DNA of 64,000 bases from Turicibacter sanguinis (lineage in GTDB: Bacteria; Bacillota_I; Bacilli_A; MOL361; Turicibacteraceae), in contig NZ_CP053187.1 in assembly GCF_013046825.1 (NCBI RefSeq), positions 1,911,501 to 1,975,500 of the forward strand, read 5' to 3'. Below the pieces are notes generated by a model. The model was not told the DNA's origin and did no database searches. It was given only the letters and a program-made list of their open reading frames with translations. Made by a program: the position numbers and the translations under genes. Position 1 is the first letter of the stretch; the number at the start of each line of letters is the position of its first letter. Positions 22,454 to 33,799 of the stretch are shown here, one piece after another.

Positions 22454-24274
22454 ATGCAGTTTTATCGGTCACATGTTTTGATTTGTGGGGGAACAGGTTG
22501 TACATCATCAAAATCAAAGGAAATTAAACATGAACTTGTTAATCATCTTGTACGGTTAGGACTTGATAAAGAGGTACAAGTGGTTATGACTGGGTGCTTT
22601 GGTCTTTGTGAAGCTGGACCTATCGTTATCGTTTATCCAGAAGGAACGTTCTATTCTAAAGTTCAAGTTAGCGATGCAGTACGTATTGCAGAAGAACACT
22701 TATTAAAAGGTCGTATTATTAAAGATCTTTTATTCAAAGAAGCTTTAGAAGAAGGTGAAATTAAAGCAGTTAATGAAGTAGAATTTTATGCCAAACAAAC
22801 AAGGGTTGCTCTGAGAAATTGTGGGAATATTAACCCAGAAAATATCGATGAGTATATTGCACATGATGGATATCGTGCCTTAGGAAAAGCTTTGACTGAA
22901 ATGACACCAGAACAAGTCATTGAAGAAGTTAAAAAATCAGGATTAAGAGGCCGTGGTGGTGGTGGTTTTACAACAGGTCTTAAATGGGAGTTTACTTATA
23001 AATCAAAATCAGATAAAAAATATGTGGCCTGTAATGCAGATGAAGGGGATCCTGGAGCCTTTATGGATCGTTCTATTTTAGAGGGAGATCCACACTCAGT
23101 TTTGGAAGCAATGGCTTTGGCTGGATACGCTATCGGGGCTGATACAGGATATATTTATGTTCGCGCTGAATATCCGATTGCTGTTAAACGGTTAAGCATT
23201 GCCATTGAACAAGCACGAGAATATGGATTACTTGGTCATGGAATTTTCGGAACAGATTTTAACTTTGATATTGAGTTACGACTAGGTGCGGGAGCTTTTG
23301 TTTGCGGTGAAGAAACAGCTTTAATTGAATCAATTGAAGGAAAACGCGGGATGCCAAGGCCAAGACCACCATTTCCAGCTGTTAAAGGGGTATGGGGAAA
23401 ACCAACGTTATTAAACAATGTTGAAACTTATGCCAATGTTCCACTCATTATTTTAAAAGGTGGAGAGTGGTTCGCAAGGATTGGGACTGAAAAATCAAAA
23501 GGAACAAAAGTTTTTGCTTTAGGTGGAAAGATTAACAACACCGGATTAGTTGAAATTCCAATGGGAACAACATTAAAAGAAGTGATTTACGGTATTGGAG
23601 GAGGGATTCCAAACGGTAAAAAATTTAAAGCTGCACAAACTGGAGGACCATCAGGAGGATGTCTAACAGAAGAACTGTTAGATACAGAAATTGACTTTGA
23701 TAATTTAGTGAAGCTTGGATCTATGATGGGATCAGGTGGAATGATTATTATGGATGAAGATAACTGTATGGTTGATATCGCAAGATTTTATTTAGATTTT
23801 ACATGTGATGAGTCATGTGGAAAATGTACACCTTGTCGTGAAGGAACAAAACGCATGATGGAAATTTTAAATAGAATTACCGAAGGAAAAGGTGAGCTTT
23901 CCGATTTAGATGAGTTAGAACATTTAGCAGAATATATTAAATCAAGTTCTTTATGTGGACTCGGTCAAACAGCACCCAATCCAGTTCTATCAACACTCTC
24001 TCATTTTAAGGATGAGTATTTAGCTCATGTTGTTGATAAACGCTGTCCATCAGGGGTTTGTACGAAGTTATTAGAATACTTTATTACCGATAAATGTATT
24101 GGATGTGGAATGTGCGCCAAAGCCTGCCCAGCATCATGTATTAAACCGGTTGGTGAAGTAGTGAATGAAAAAACAGGACGTCGTCGTCATGTGATTAATA
24201 AAGTAGATTGCATTAAGTGTGGGGCTTGTATGGCTACTTGTCCACCAAAAATTAGTGCAATTGTAAAGCGATAG
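22454..24274 (+). CDS. hydB: NuoF-like flavoprotein subunit of the NADH-linked hydrogenase
   Basis: The 606-residue protein starts with another thioredoxin-like [2Fe-2S] domain (CGGTGCTSS near residue 11, TGCFGLCEAGP near 56). The FMN/NADH module follows, with GLRGRGGGGFTTG near 172 and NADEGDPGAFMDR near 195, and then the ESCGKCTPCREGTKR cluster site near 456. The C-terminus has two [4Fe-4S] ferredoxin motifs (CIGCGMCAKACP, CIKCGACMATCP). This is the layout of HydB in trimeric, electron-bifurcating hydrogenases, where it oxidises or reduces NAD(H). Such complexes couple NADH and ferredoxin to H2. Confidence 0.92.
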   Translation: MQFYRSHVLICGGTGCTSSKSKEIKHELVNHLVRLGLDKEVQVVMTGCFGLCEAGPIVIVYPEGTFYSKVQVSDAVRIAEEHLLKGRIIKDLLFKEALEEGEIKAVNEVEFYAKQTRVALRNCGNINPENIDEYIAHDGYRALGKALTEMTPEQVIEEVKKSGLRGRGGGGFTTGLKWEFTYKSKSDKKYVACNADEGDPGAFMDRSILEGDPHSVLEAMALAGYAIGADTGYIYVRAEYPIAVKRLSIAIEQAREYGLLGHGIFGTDFNFDIELRLGAGAFVCGEETALIESIEGKRGMPRPRPPFPAVKGVWGKPTLLNNVETYANVPLIILKGGEWFARIGTEKSKGTKVFALGGKINNTGLVEIPMGTTLKEVIYGIGGGIPNGKKFKAAQTGGPSGGCLTEELLDTEIDFDNLVKLGSMMGSGGMIIMDEDNCMVDIARFYLDFTCDESCGKCTPCREGTKRMMEILNRITEGKGELSDLDELEHLAEYIKSSSLCGLGQTAPNPVLSTLSHFKDEYLAHVVDKRCPSGVCTKLLEYFITDKCIGCGMCAKACPASCIKPVGEVVNEKTGRRRHVINKVDCIKCGACMATCPPKISAIVKR

Positions 24275-24286
24275 GGGGGATTAGAA

Positions 24287-26059
24287 ATGGAATTAGTCAA
24301 TCTCACAATGAATGGAATAGCTTTGCAAGTTCCGTCTCATTATACGATTTTAGAAGCTGCACGCGAAGCGGGAATTAAAATTCCAACCTTATGTTTTTTA
24401 AAAGATTTAAATGAAACAGGTGCTTGTCGAGTGTGTGTGGTTGAAGTAGAAGGGGCTCGTTCGCTTGTGACGGCTTGTAATATGAAAGTTTCGGAGGGAA
24501 TGAAGGTTCACACTCATTCAAGTAAAGTGTTAGATTCAAGAAGAATGACGGTTGAGTTACTACTTGCTAATCATAATGTCGAGTGTACAACTTGTGTGCG
24601 AAATCATAACTGTGAACTAAAACAATTATCAAATGATTTAGGATGTACGGGTCGTCATTTTAAAGGGGAACGTCGAGAAACGATTTATCGAGATGATTCA
24701 TATTCAATTGTGCGTGATACATCAAAATGTATTTTATGTGGACGTTGTGTTGCCGCATGTCGTGAAAAAGCAGGGGTTGAGGTTTTAGCTTTTAATCAAC
24801 GTGGGTTCAAAACTTATATCGGTCCAGCGTTTGAAGCATGTATGGATGACGCAGGTTGCATTCATTGTGGACAATGTATTGCCGCTTGTCCAACCGCCGC
24901 ATTGCAAGAACATTCAAATATTAATCAAGTTGTTGAAGCTATCAACGATCCAAATAAAATGGTTGTTTTTCAAGTTGCCCCTGCTGTTCGCGCAGCACTT
25001 GGAGAAGAATTTAATTTACCAATTGGAACATGTGTAACTGGAAAAATTGCGGCTGCACTTCGTCGTATTGGAGGACCAAGCAGTAAAGTTTTTGATACAA
25101 ACTTTAGTGCTGACTTAACGATTATGGAAGAAGCTTATGAATTGGTTAATCGAATTCAACAGGGAGGAGTCCTTCCAATGATTACATCTTGTTCTCCAGG
25201 ATGGATTCGATTGGCGGAACAATATATGCCAGATGTCTTACCACATCTTTCAACTTGTAAATCACCACAACAAATGTTTGGAGCTATTTTAAAGTCTTAT
25301 TGGGCAGAAAAAAATAATATTGATAAATCATCGATCTATTGTGTTTCTGTTATGCCGTGTGTAGCTAAAAAAACTGAATTAAAACGTGAAGAATTAGCGG
25401 TTAATGGAATAGCGGATGTTGATGCATCCATCACAACGCGAGAATTGGCTCGAATGATTCGCATGTATGGATTAGATTTTAATGCATTACCAGATGAAAC
25501 ATTTGATCAACCACTTGGTGAATATAGTGGTGCTGGAACTATTTTTGGGGCAACAGGTGGTGTAATGGAAGCGGCCTTAAGAACAGCAGCAGATGTATTA
25601 AGTGGTCAATCTTTAGAACAAATTGAATATGAAGCAGTACGCGGTGTTGAAGGCGTTAAAGAGGCAACCTTAACCGTTGGCGATTTAACTTTGAATGTAG
25701 CAGTTATTCATGGTGGAAAACAAGCGCTTGAAACAGTGAATCAGTTATTAACGAGTGATAAACCTTACCATTTTATTGAAGTGATGGGATGTAGTGGCGG
25801 ATGTGTTGCTGGAGGAGGACAACCTCATATTCCAGCTCACTTATTTAATAAAGGATTAGATATACGAGAAGAACGAGCAAAAGCTCTTTATGAAGATGAT
25901 AAAGCCCAAGTCATTCGAAAATCGCATGAAAATCCTGTGATTCAAAACGTATATGCAGAATATTTAGGAACACCAAACAGTCATTTAGCTCATGAGTTAC
26001 TACATACTCATTATGAGAAAAAAGACTTGTATATAAAAAAGTTAAACGAAACAAACTAA
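24287..26059 (+). CDS. hydA: NADH-dependent [FeFe]-hydrogenase catalytic subunit
   Basis: The 590-residue protein begins with a [2Fe-2S] ferredoxin domain (CFLKDLNETGACRVC, about residues 36-65) and a His-Cys3 region (CTTCVRNHNC, about residue 105). Two [4Fe-4S] motifs follow near 147-205. All three H-cluster loops are intact: TSCSPGW near 299, MPCVAKKTE near 355 and GCSGGCVAGGGQP near 502. It should make or split H2. The length and domain order fit group A trimeric enzymes. The maturases HydE, HydF and HydG are not in the window, so they must be elsewhere if the enzyme is active. Confidence 0.94.
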   Translation: MELVNLTMNGIALQVPSHYTILEAAREAGIKIPTLCFLKDLNETGACRVCVVEVEGARSLVTACNMKVSEGMKVHTHSSKVLDSRRMTVELLLANHNVECTTCVRNHNCELKQLSNDLGCTGRHFKGERRETIYRDDSYSIVRDTSKCILCGRCVAACREKAGVEVLAFNQRGFKTYIGPAFEACMDDAGCIHCGQCIAACPTAALQEHSNINQVVEAINDPNKMVVFQVAPAVRAALGEEFNLPIGTCVTGKIAAALRRIGGPSSKVFDTNFSADLTIMEEAYELVNRIQQGGVLPMITSCSPGWIRLAEQYMPDVLPHLSTCKSPQQMFGAILKSYWAEKNNIDKSSIYCVSVMPCVAKKTELKREELAVNGIADVDASITTRELARMIRMYGLDFNALPDETFDQPLGEYSGAGTIFGATGGVMEAALRTAADVLSGQSLEQIEYEAVRGVEGVKEATLTVGDLTLNVAVIHGGKQALETVNQLLTSDKPYHFIEVMGCSGGCVAGGGQPHIPAHLFNKGLDIREERAKALYEDDKAQVIRKSHENPVIQNVYAEYLGTPNSHLAHELLHTHYEKKDLYIKKLNETN

Positions 26060-26131
26060 TCAAGATTATAGTAAATACGAGTCGTATTTGATTATAATGT
26101 TTAAATGTTTTTATTTTAAAGCATATTCCTT

Positions 26132-26159
26132 TGATAGTTTTAAGAGTTTAGGTATACTA
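26132..26159 (+). promoter_or_regulatory. Upstream promoter candidate of nifJ
   Basis: TTGATA (26132-26137) and TATACT (26154-26159) are separated by 16 bases, about 240 bases before the nifJ start. Confidence 0.5.
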
Positions 26160-26320
26160 TAACTGTAACCGAGATTTAATTGATTATGAAAAGTTATAAT
26201 GTTTTAAATCAAAATTTGATGATATTAGCTGGAATAAAGGTTAGTAAATAGGTTTGTGACTAACGTTTATGCGGTATGGTATTAAATGTATAAAAATGAA
26301 ATAAAAGCATTTTGCTTTCG

Positions 26321-26349
26321 TTGTTGATTAGTGTTAGGTATAGTATAAT
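26321..26349 (+). promoter_or_regulatory. Proximal promoter of nifJ
   Basis: TTGTTG (26321-26326) and a perfect TATAAT (26344-26349) are separated by 17 bases, 50 bases before the start codon. Confidence 0.65.
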
Positions 26350-26399
26350 TGTATCGTGTATATATTACAAAATGTATTAAAATCAGGGAGGTTAATGTT

Positions 26400-29300
26400 A
26401 TGTCTAAAGTGTTCCAATCAATGGATGGATGTCAGGCAGCTGCATATGTTTCTTATGCTTTTACAGAAGTAGCGGGAATTTATCCAATTACGCCTTCGAC
26501 TCCAATGGCAGAATATACAGATTTATGGGCTTCACAAGGTAAAAAGAACTTATTTGGTGCGCCAGTTAAGCTTGTTGAGATGCAATCTGAAGCTGGGGCA
26601 GCTGGTACCGTTCATGGTTCTTTACAAGCTGGGGCTTTAACAACAACATATACAGCATCACAAGGTTTATTATTAAAAATTCCTAACATGTATAAAATCG
26701 CAGGGGAATTATTACCAGGCGTTATCCATGTTTCTGCTCGTGCTCTTGCTGCACAAGCATTATCAATCTTTGGGGATCACCAAGATATTTATGCAGCACG
26801 TCAAACAGGATTTGCGATGCTTGCAACAAGCTCAGTTCAAGAAGTGATGGACTTAGGAGGGGTTGCTCACTTAGCAGCTATCAAATCAAGTGTTCCATTC
26901 TTACACTTCTTTGACGGATTCCGTACTTCACATGAAATTCAAAAAGTTGAAGTAATGGATTACGAGGACTTAGGAAAATTATTAGATTATGACAAAGTTC
27001 GTGAATTCCGTTCACGTGCGATTAACCCAAACCACCCAGTAACTAAAGGGTCAGCACAAAATGACGACGTTTACTTCCAAACACGCGAAGTACAAAATAA
27101 ATACTACGATGCAGTTCCTGGTATTGTAGCAGATTATATGGAAAAAATTTCTGAAATTACAGGTCGTCCTTATGCACCATTTATGTATTATGGAGCAGAA
27201 GATGCAACAGATATTATCGTTGCAATGGGATCAATTACAGAAACAATTAAAGAAACAATTGATTATTTAATTAAAACTGAAGGACGTAAAATTGGTTTAA
27301 TTACAGTTCACTTATATCGTCCATTTAGTTCTGAATACTTCTTCAAAGTATTGCCAAGTACAGTAGAACGTATTGCAGTATTAGACCGTACAAAAGAACC
27401 AGGAGCACCAAGTGAACCATTATGTTTAGATGTACGTTCAATCTTCCATGGTCGTGAAAATGCACCAAAAATTATTGGAGGACGTTTCGGTTTATCTTCA
27501 AAAGATACAACACCTTCACATATTTTAGCAGTGTATGAAAACTTAGCTGGAGAACAAAAAGATGATTTCACAGTTGGTATTGTCGATGATGTAACATTCA
27601 AATCATTACCAATTAATAAAGAAATCATGGTATTAGAAGATCACGTAACAGAAGCTTTATTCTTCGGTTTAGGATCTGATGGGACAATCGGAGCTAATAA
27701 AAATACAATTAAAATCATCGGAGAAAATACTGACTTATATGCACAAGCATACTTTGCATACGATTCAAAAAAATCAGGTGGTTTAACACGTTCTAATTTA
27801 CGTTTTGGTAAAGATGTGATCCGTGCTCCATATCTAGTATCAACTCCAAGTTTCGTATCTTGTTCAATGGATACATACATTGGTAAATACGATATGATTA
27901 GTGGATTACGTCAAGGAGGAACATTCTTATTAAATACTGTTCACTCTAAAGAAGAAATCGTTGAAATGTGGCCAAATAGTTTCAAAAAACAATTAGCAGA
28001 GAAAAATGCGAAAGTATACTTAATTGATGCCGTAACATTAGCTAAAGAAATTGGATTAGGACGTCGAACTAATACAATCATGCAATCTGCATTCTTCAAA
28101 TTAAATGAGCAAATCATGCCATATGAAACAGCTCAAACATTAATGAAAAAATATGTTGAAAAATTATATTCACGTAAAGGTGAAGCAATTATCTCAATGA
28201 ACTTCGCTGCTATTGATAAAGGAGCAGAGGGATTAGTTGAGTTAACAGTAGACCCAGCATGGGCCAACTTAACAGACGAAGAAGTTCATGTTGATGAAAC
28301 TCGACCACACTTCGTAAAAACAATTGCTGATCCAATTAATCATAATGATGGAAATAATTTACCAGTTTCAGCATTCGTTGATTATGCTGATGGAACAATG
28401 GTAAATGGTTCTGCGGCTTATGAAAAACGTGGGATTGCAAACTTCGTTCCAAAATGGATTGAAGAAAACTGTATCCAATGTAATCAATGTGCGTTCGTTT
28501 GTCCTCATGCTGTTATCCGTCCATTCTTAGTGACTGAAGCAGAAAAAGAACAAGCTCCAGAAGGAACACGTACATTAAAAGCGATTGGAAAAGGATTAGA
28601 TGGATTAGAATATTGTATCCAAGTTTCAACACTGGATTGTACAGGATGTGAAGTTTGTGCACATATCTGTCCAGGTAAAAAAGGAAATAAAGCCTTAGTT
28701 ATGGTTCCAATTAGTGAAGAATTAGAAGCAGGACAAGCAGAACGTTCTGACTACTTCTTCAATAAAGTAACTTATAAAGATGATTTATTACCAAAAACAA
28801 CAGTTAAAGGTGCTCAATTTGCTCAACCATTATTCGAATTCTCTGGAGCATGTGCTGGATGTGGAGAAACTCCATATTTAACATTAATGACTCGTTTATT
28901 CGGTGATCGTATGACAATTGCCAATGCAACAGGATGTTCATCAATCTATGGTGGTTCATTCCCAGCAACACCTTATACTACAAATGCTAATGGAGAAGGA
29001 CCGGCATGGGCTAACTCATTATTCGAAGATAATGCAGAATTCGGATTTGGTATGCATGTGGCTGCTGAGACATTACGTAACCGTATTGGAATCATCATGG
29101 AAGAAAATATGGAAAACGTAGAAGCTGAATTAGCAGAATTATTTACGAAATGGTTAGATAACCGTCATAATGGTTCAGTAACAAAAGCATTAGCACCACA
29201 ATTAGAAGTTGCTATTTCTTCATCAGCTAATGAAGCAGTTAAAGAAATTTTAGACTTAAAAGATTACATCGTTAAACAATCTAACTGGATTGTAGGTGGA

Positions 29301-29960
29301 GATGGATGGGCATATGACATCGGTTATGGAGGATTAGACCACGTTATCGCTAATAATGAAGATGTTAACATCTTAGTATTAGATACAGAGGTTTACTCAA
29401 ATACTGGTGGACAATCATCTAAATCTTCTCGTGCCGCTTCAATTGCTAAATTTACTGCGGCTGGTAAATCAGGTAAGAAAAAAGACTTAGCAGCGATTGC
29501 AATGTCTTATGGACACGTATATGTTGCTCAAATTTCTCATGGTGCTAGCCAAGCTCAAGTATTAAAAGCATTCATGGAAGCAGAAGCTCATGAAGGTCCA
29601 TCAATTATCTTAGCGTACTCACCATGTATCGCTCACGGTATTAAGGGTGGATTAGCTAATAGCCAATCTCAAGCTAAATTAGCAACAGAATGTGGATATT
29701 GGCCAACATATCGCTTTGATCCAAAATTAATCGATCAAGGTAAAAACCCATTAACAATCGATTCTAAAGCACCAAACTGGGATAAATATCAAGACTTCTT
29801 AATGAGTGAAGCTCGTTATGCTCAAGTTACAAAAATCAACCCTGAGCATGCACAACGCTTATTAGATGAAAATAGAAAAGAAGCACAACGTCGTTATCGT
29901 CAATTAGAACGTATGGCTGCTCTTGACTATTCAGAAGAAGCAATTGAAACAAACGAATAA
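26400..29960 (+). CDS. nifJ: Pyruvate:ferredoxin (flavodoxin) oxidoreductase
   Basis: The 1186-residue protein is the single-chain form of the enzyme that converts pyruvate and CoA to acetyl-CoA and CO2 while reducing ferredoxin. The N-terminus has the pyrimidine-binding domain (GIYPITPSTPMAE). Two [4Fe-4S] motifs are seen near residues 698-760 (CIQCNQCAFVCPHA, CTGCEVCAHICPG), and the thiamine-diphosphate part starts around CAGCGETPYLTL near 822, with GGDGWAYDIGYGG near 972. ATG 26400 is correct because AGGGAGG lies eight bases upstream; longer in-frame starts have no such site. Its reduced ferredoxin can feed the neighbouring hydrogenase. Confidence 0.95.
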   Translation: MSKVFQSMDGCQAAAYVSYAFTEVAGIYPITPSTPMAEYTDLWASQGKKNLFGAPVKLVEMQSEAGAAGTVHGSLQAGALTTTYTASQGLLLKIPNMYKIAGELLPGVIHVSARALAAQALSIFGDHQDIYAARQTGFAMLATSSVQEVMDLGGVAHLAAIKSSVPFLHFFDGFRTSHEIQKVEVMDYEDLGKLLDYDKVREFRSRAINPNHPVTKGSAQNDDVYFQTREVQNKYYDAVPGIVADYMEKISEITGRPYAPFMYYGAEDATDIIVAMGSITETIKETIDYLIKTEGRKIGLITVHLYRPFSSEYFFKVLPSTVERIAVLDRTKEPGAPSEPLCLDVRSIFHGRENAPKIIGGRFGLSSKDTTPSHILAVYENLAGEQKDDFTVGIVDDVTFKSLPINKEIMVLEDHVTEALFFGLGSDGTIGANKNTIKIIGENTDLYAQAYFAYDSKKSGGLTRSNLRFGKDVIRAPYLVSTPSFVSCSMDTYIGKYDMISGLRQGGTFLLNTVHSKEEIVEMWPNSFKKQLAEKNAKVYLIDAVTLAKEIGLGRRTNTIMQSAFFKLNEQIMPYETAQTLMKKYVEKLYSRKGEAIISMNFAAIDKGAEGLVELTVDPAWANLTDEEVHVDETRPHFVKTIADPINHNDGNNLPVSAFVDYADGTMVNGSAAYEKRGIANFVPKWIEENCIQCNQCAFVCPHAVIRPFLVTEAEKEQAPEGTRTLKAIGKGLDGLEYCIQVSTLDCTGCEVCAHICPGKKGNKALVMVPISEELEAGQAERSDYFFNKVTYKDDLLPKTTVKGAQFAQPLFEFSGACAGCGETPYLTLMTRLFGDRMTIANATGCSSIYGGSFPATPYTTNANGEGPAWANSLFEDNAEFGFGMHVAAETLRNRIGIIMEENMENVEAELAELFTKWLDNRHNGSVTKALAPQLEVAISSSANEAVKEILDLKDYIVKQSNWIVGGDGWAYDIGYGGLDHVIANNEDVNILVLDTEVYSNTGGQSSKSSRAASIAKFTAAGKSGKKKDLAAIAMSYGHVYVAQISHGASQAQVLKAFMEAEAHEGPSIILAYSPCIAHGIKGGLANSQSQAKLATECGYWPTYRFDPKLIDQGKNPLTIDSKAPNWDKYQDFLMSEARYAQVTKINPEHAQRLLDENRKEAQRRYRQLERMAALDYSEEAIETNE

Positions 29961-29968
29961 TATAGATG

Positions 29969-29999
29969 AAACAGGTCAGTTAATCTGACCTGTTTTTTT
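29969..29999 (+). terminator. Terminator after nifJ
   Basis: The perfect stem AACAGGTCAG / CTGACCTGTT with loop TTAAT is followed by a T run. Confidence 0.93.
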
Positions 30000-30387
30000 A
30001 TGTCTAATCGAAGGTGAAGCTTTTATAAAACAGGATAGAAAATAGCCAAGATGGTCTCAGACTTAAAGGATATATTAGAAAGGAAACGTAGAATGTTTAT
30101 GTATTGAGAATTATTTTGTTAGGGCAATGTATCGCATAATAAAACGACAAAGGTGAACAAAAAACTACAAAAAACAAATAAAAACCAAAAATAAACCGCT
30201 TTCATATAGTTTGTGTGTAACGGGTTACTAAAAAATAATATGAATTAATAATCATCTGACAAAAGACGCTAAAATCAAACGTTTAGTCGTGTTAGGATTA
30301 TGAGGTAATAAAGAGGGTCATGGAGGAAATGATAAAAAAGAAATAGAGATGGCCGAAATATTGCAAGGAAGAATGGGGGATTATTAA
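30000..30387 (+). other. Intergenic region upstream of glgC
   Basis: No gene is seen in these 388 bases. A catabolite-control-like sequence lies at 30191-30205 (on the minus strand ATGAAAGCGGTTTAT, matching most but not all cre positions). Only weak promoter-like sequences were found (TTGTTA near 30116). The glgC start is preceded by GGGGGA. Confidence 0.5.
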
Positions 30388-31653
<1,266 letters not shown>

Positions 31654-31656
31654 CTG

Positions 31657-33048
31657 GTGAAAGTAGCCTTTGTATCCTCTGAAGTATATCCGTTTATTAA
31701 AACGGGAGGATTAGCTGATGTTGCCTATGCCTTACCGAAAGCATTAGCTAAACTTGGACATGATGTTCGTGTCATTTTGCCAGCCTATAAGCAAATTCCT
31801 GAAGGATTACTTCAGGGAGCTTATTGGGTAACGAATGTAGAGTTAATGGGAAAAACGTTCTGGATTAACTGTGTTGAATCAGAAGGTGTTAAATATTATT
31901 TAATATTTGAACCACTTTTTTCAAATCGTGATTCAATTTATGAAAATGATGATCGTGATTATCAATTTGCGATGTTTTGTGAAATCACATTAAAATTATT
32001 AAAAAATATTAACTTTCAAGCAGATGTCATTCATACTAATGATTGGCAAACGGGATTAATTCCATTTTTTATGCATCAACGTTATTATGCAGATCCATTT
32101 TATTATGATACGAAAACACTTTATACCATTCATAATCTTCGTTTCCAAGGTATTTTCAGTTCTCAAGCAGTTCGTGCACTTGGGTATCGGTTTGATGATA
32201 TTAGCATTAATTACATGCAACTTGGAATTCAATATGCGACGAAGGTTAATACAGTAAGTGAAACATATGCGAAAGAAATCCTTACTGATTTTTATGGAGA
32301 GCATTTAAATCATAATTTATGGATGAGAAAAGCGGATTTAAGTGGAATCGTCAATGGAATTGATGTGGATTTGTTTAATCCTGAGGTTGATTTATCACTG
32401 CGTAGTCAATATTCAGTTGAGACGCTTTATTTAAAAGCTGATAATAAAGAAGAGTTACAACGCCGCTTTGGAATGGAAGTTAATAAAGAAATGGCTTTAA
32501 TTGGAGTGGTCACACGATTAGATTCTCAAAAGGGTTTGGATTTAATGGCCTGTGTGATGGAAGAAATGTTAATCCATGATCATGTTCAATTCTTTATTTT
32601 AGGATCGGGAGAGGCGAAGTATGAAGCATTTTTCCAATCTCTTCGCGACCGTTATCCGCAAAAGCTTGGGGTTTACTTTGGATATAATGCGGCACTTGCT
32701 AATTTAGTTTATGGAGCAAGTGATATGTTCTTAATGCCTTCTTTATATGAGCCATGTGGATTATCACAACTTATTTCACTTCGATACGGAACAGTTCCAA
32801 TTGTTCGTGAAACAGGTGGATTGAATGATACGGTACACGCCTTTAATGAATTCACGAAAGAAGGAAATGGATTTAGTTTCACGAATTATAATGCGCACGA
32901 TATGATGTATACCATCCGCCGAGCTTTAAGTTTTTATTATCAGGATAAAGAGACTTGGCAATTATTAATGAAACGTGGGATGACAGGGGATTATTCATGG
33001 GAACAATCCGCGCAGCGATACGTGGAATTATATCAGTCGATGTTTTAA
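31657..33048 (+). CDS. glgA: Glycogen synthase (ADP-glucose-dependent)
   Basis: The 463-residue GT5 glycosyltransferase has the N-terminal ADP-glucose site (FIKTGGLADVAYALPKAL near residue 15), HTNDWQTGLIPFF near 127 and the C-terminal region FLMPSLYEPCGLSQL near 362 with the catalytic glutamate. It transfers glucose from ADP-glucose to growing glycogen. The start is GTG, preceded by AAGGAGG. No branching enzyme (glgB) or phosphorylase is present in the window. Confidence 0.94.
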   Translation: MKVAFVSSEVYPFIKTGGLADVAYALPKALAKLGHDVRVILPAYKQIPEGLLQGAYWVTNVELMGKTFWINCVESEGVKYYLIFEPLFSNRDSIYENDDRDYQFAMFCEITLKLLKNINFQADVIHTNDWQTGLIPFFMHQRYYADPFYYDTKTLYTIHNLRFQGIFSSQAVRALGYRFDDISINYMQLGIQYATKVNTVSETYAKEILTDFYGEHLNHNLWMRKADLSGIVNGIDVDLFNPEVDLSLRSQYSVETLYLKADNKEELQRRFGMEVNKEMALIGVVTRLDSQKGLDLMACVMEEMLIHDHVQFFILGSGEAKYEAFFQSLRDRYPQKLGVYFGYNAALANLVYGASDMFLMPSLYEPCGLSQLISLRYGTVPIVRETGGLNDTVHAFNEFTKEGNGFSFTNYNAHDMMYTIRRALSFYYQDKETWQLLMKRGMTGDYSWEQSAQRYVELYQSMF

Positions 33049-33053
33049 TAATA

Positions 33054-33101
33054 GGCATAGAAATGACTAGTTTTGAATTAGTGATTTCTATGCTTTTTTT
33101 A
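33054..33101 (+). terminator. Terminator after glgA
   Basis: A long imperfect stem (GCATAGAAAT...ATTTCTATGC with inner AGT/ACT pairs) is followed by seven T. Confidence 0.88.
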
Positions 33102-33223
33102 TGTTTTGAGATTGATAAGGACTTCTAAAAAAGTAAAAACTAAAAAGTAAGAGAAAAAGATAAGATTATGGTAAAATATCATATATGGAAAAATGTCGAA
33201 ATCTAATAAAAAGGTGATAAGCA

Positions 33224-33787
33224 ATGTCAGTTGATAAAAATAAAATTGAAGAAGCAGTTAAGATGATTTTAGAGGCCATTGGGGAAAATCCAAGTCGTGA
33301 AGGGTTAATTGATACACCAGCACGTGTGGCTAGAATGTATGAAGAGGTTTTTTCAGGTTTACACGATGATCCCACAAAACATTTACAAGTTTATTTCAGT
33401 GAAGAATATGATCAATATGTATTAGTCCAAGATATTGTGTTCCATTCGATGTGTGAGCATCATTTATTACCGTTTTTCGGGCGTGTGCATGTCGCGTATT
33501 ATCCAGAAAATGATGCGGTTGTTGGATTAAGTAAAATTCCACGTGTCGTGGATATTGTGTCTAAACGCCCCCAATTACAGGAGCGTATGGGAAAACAAAT
33601 TGGCGATGCTATTGTTGAAACCCTTCAATCTAAAGGGGTTATGGTTGTTATCGAAGCGGAACATATGTGTATGGTGATGAGAGGAATTAAAAAGCCAGGA
33701 GCTATTACAAAGACCATTTATAGTACAGGTGTGTTTAAAGAAGAGATCGCACTTCGTCAAGAAGTCTTAAATTTAATTAAAGGTTAA
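33224..33787 (+). CDS. folE: GTP cyclohydrolase I
   Basis: The 187-residue protein performs the first step of folate synthesis, converting GTP to dihydroneopterin triphosphate. The zinc ligands are visible as MCEHHLLPF near residue 74 and HMCMVMRG near 145. [25 protein letters not shown] is the usual catalytic helix region. The start follows AAAAGGTGATAA, and an extended -10 element (TGGTAAAAT) lies about 50 bases upstream. It precedes aroC by only 12 bases, so folate and aromatic synthesis may share a transcript. Confidence 0.95.
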   Translation: MSVDKNKIEEAVKMILEAIGENPSREGLIDTPARVARMYEEVFSGLHDDPTKHLQVYFSEEYDQYVLVQDIVFHSMCEHHLLPFFGRVHVAYYPENDAVVGLSKIPRVVDIVSKRPQLQERMGKQIGDAIVETLQSKGVMVVIEAEHMCMVMRGIKKPGAITKTIYSTGVFKEEIALRQEVLNLIKG

Positions 33788-33799
33788 GAGGTGAGGTAG

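Larger units (their letters stand above)
26060..26399 (+). other. Intergenic region between hydA and nifJ
   Basis: No gene is visible in these 340 bases. A perfect palindrome, AAATACGA G TCGTATTT, lies at 26073-26089 and has no T tract, so it is not an ordinary terminator. Two promoter-like sequences follow, at 26132-26159 and 26321-26349, with similar surroundings (TTTAGGTATACTATAACTGTA and GTTAGGTATAGTATAATTGTA). Confidence 0.6.

Noticed and set aside
26349-26399. N-terminal extension of nifJ by 17 codons
   Set aside because: The longer start has no ribosome-binding site and overlaps the -10 box; ATG 26400 follows AGGGAGG at ideal spacing.
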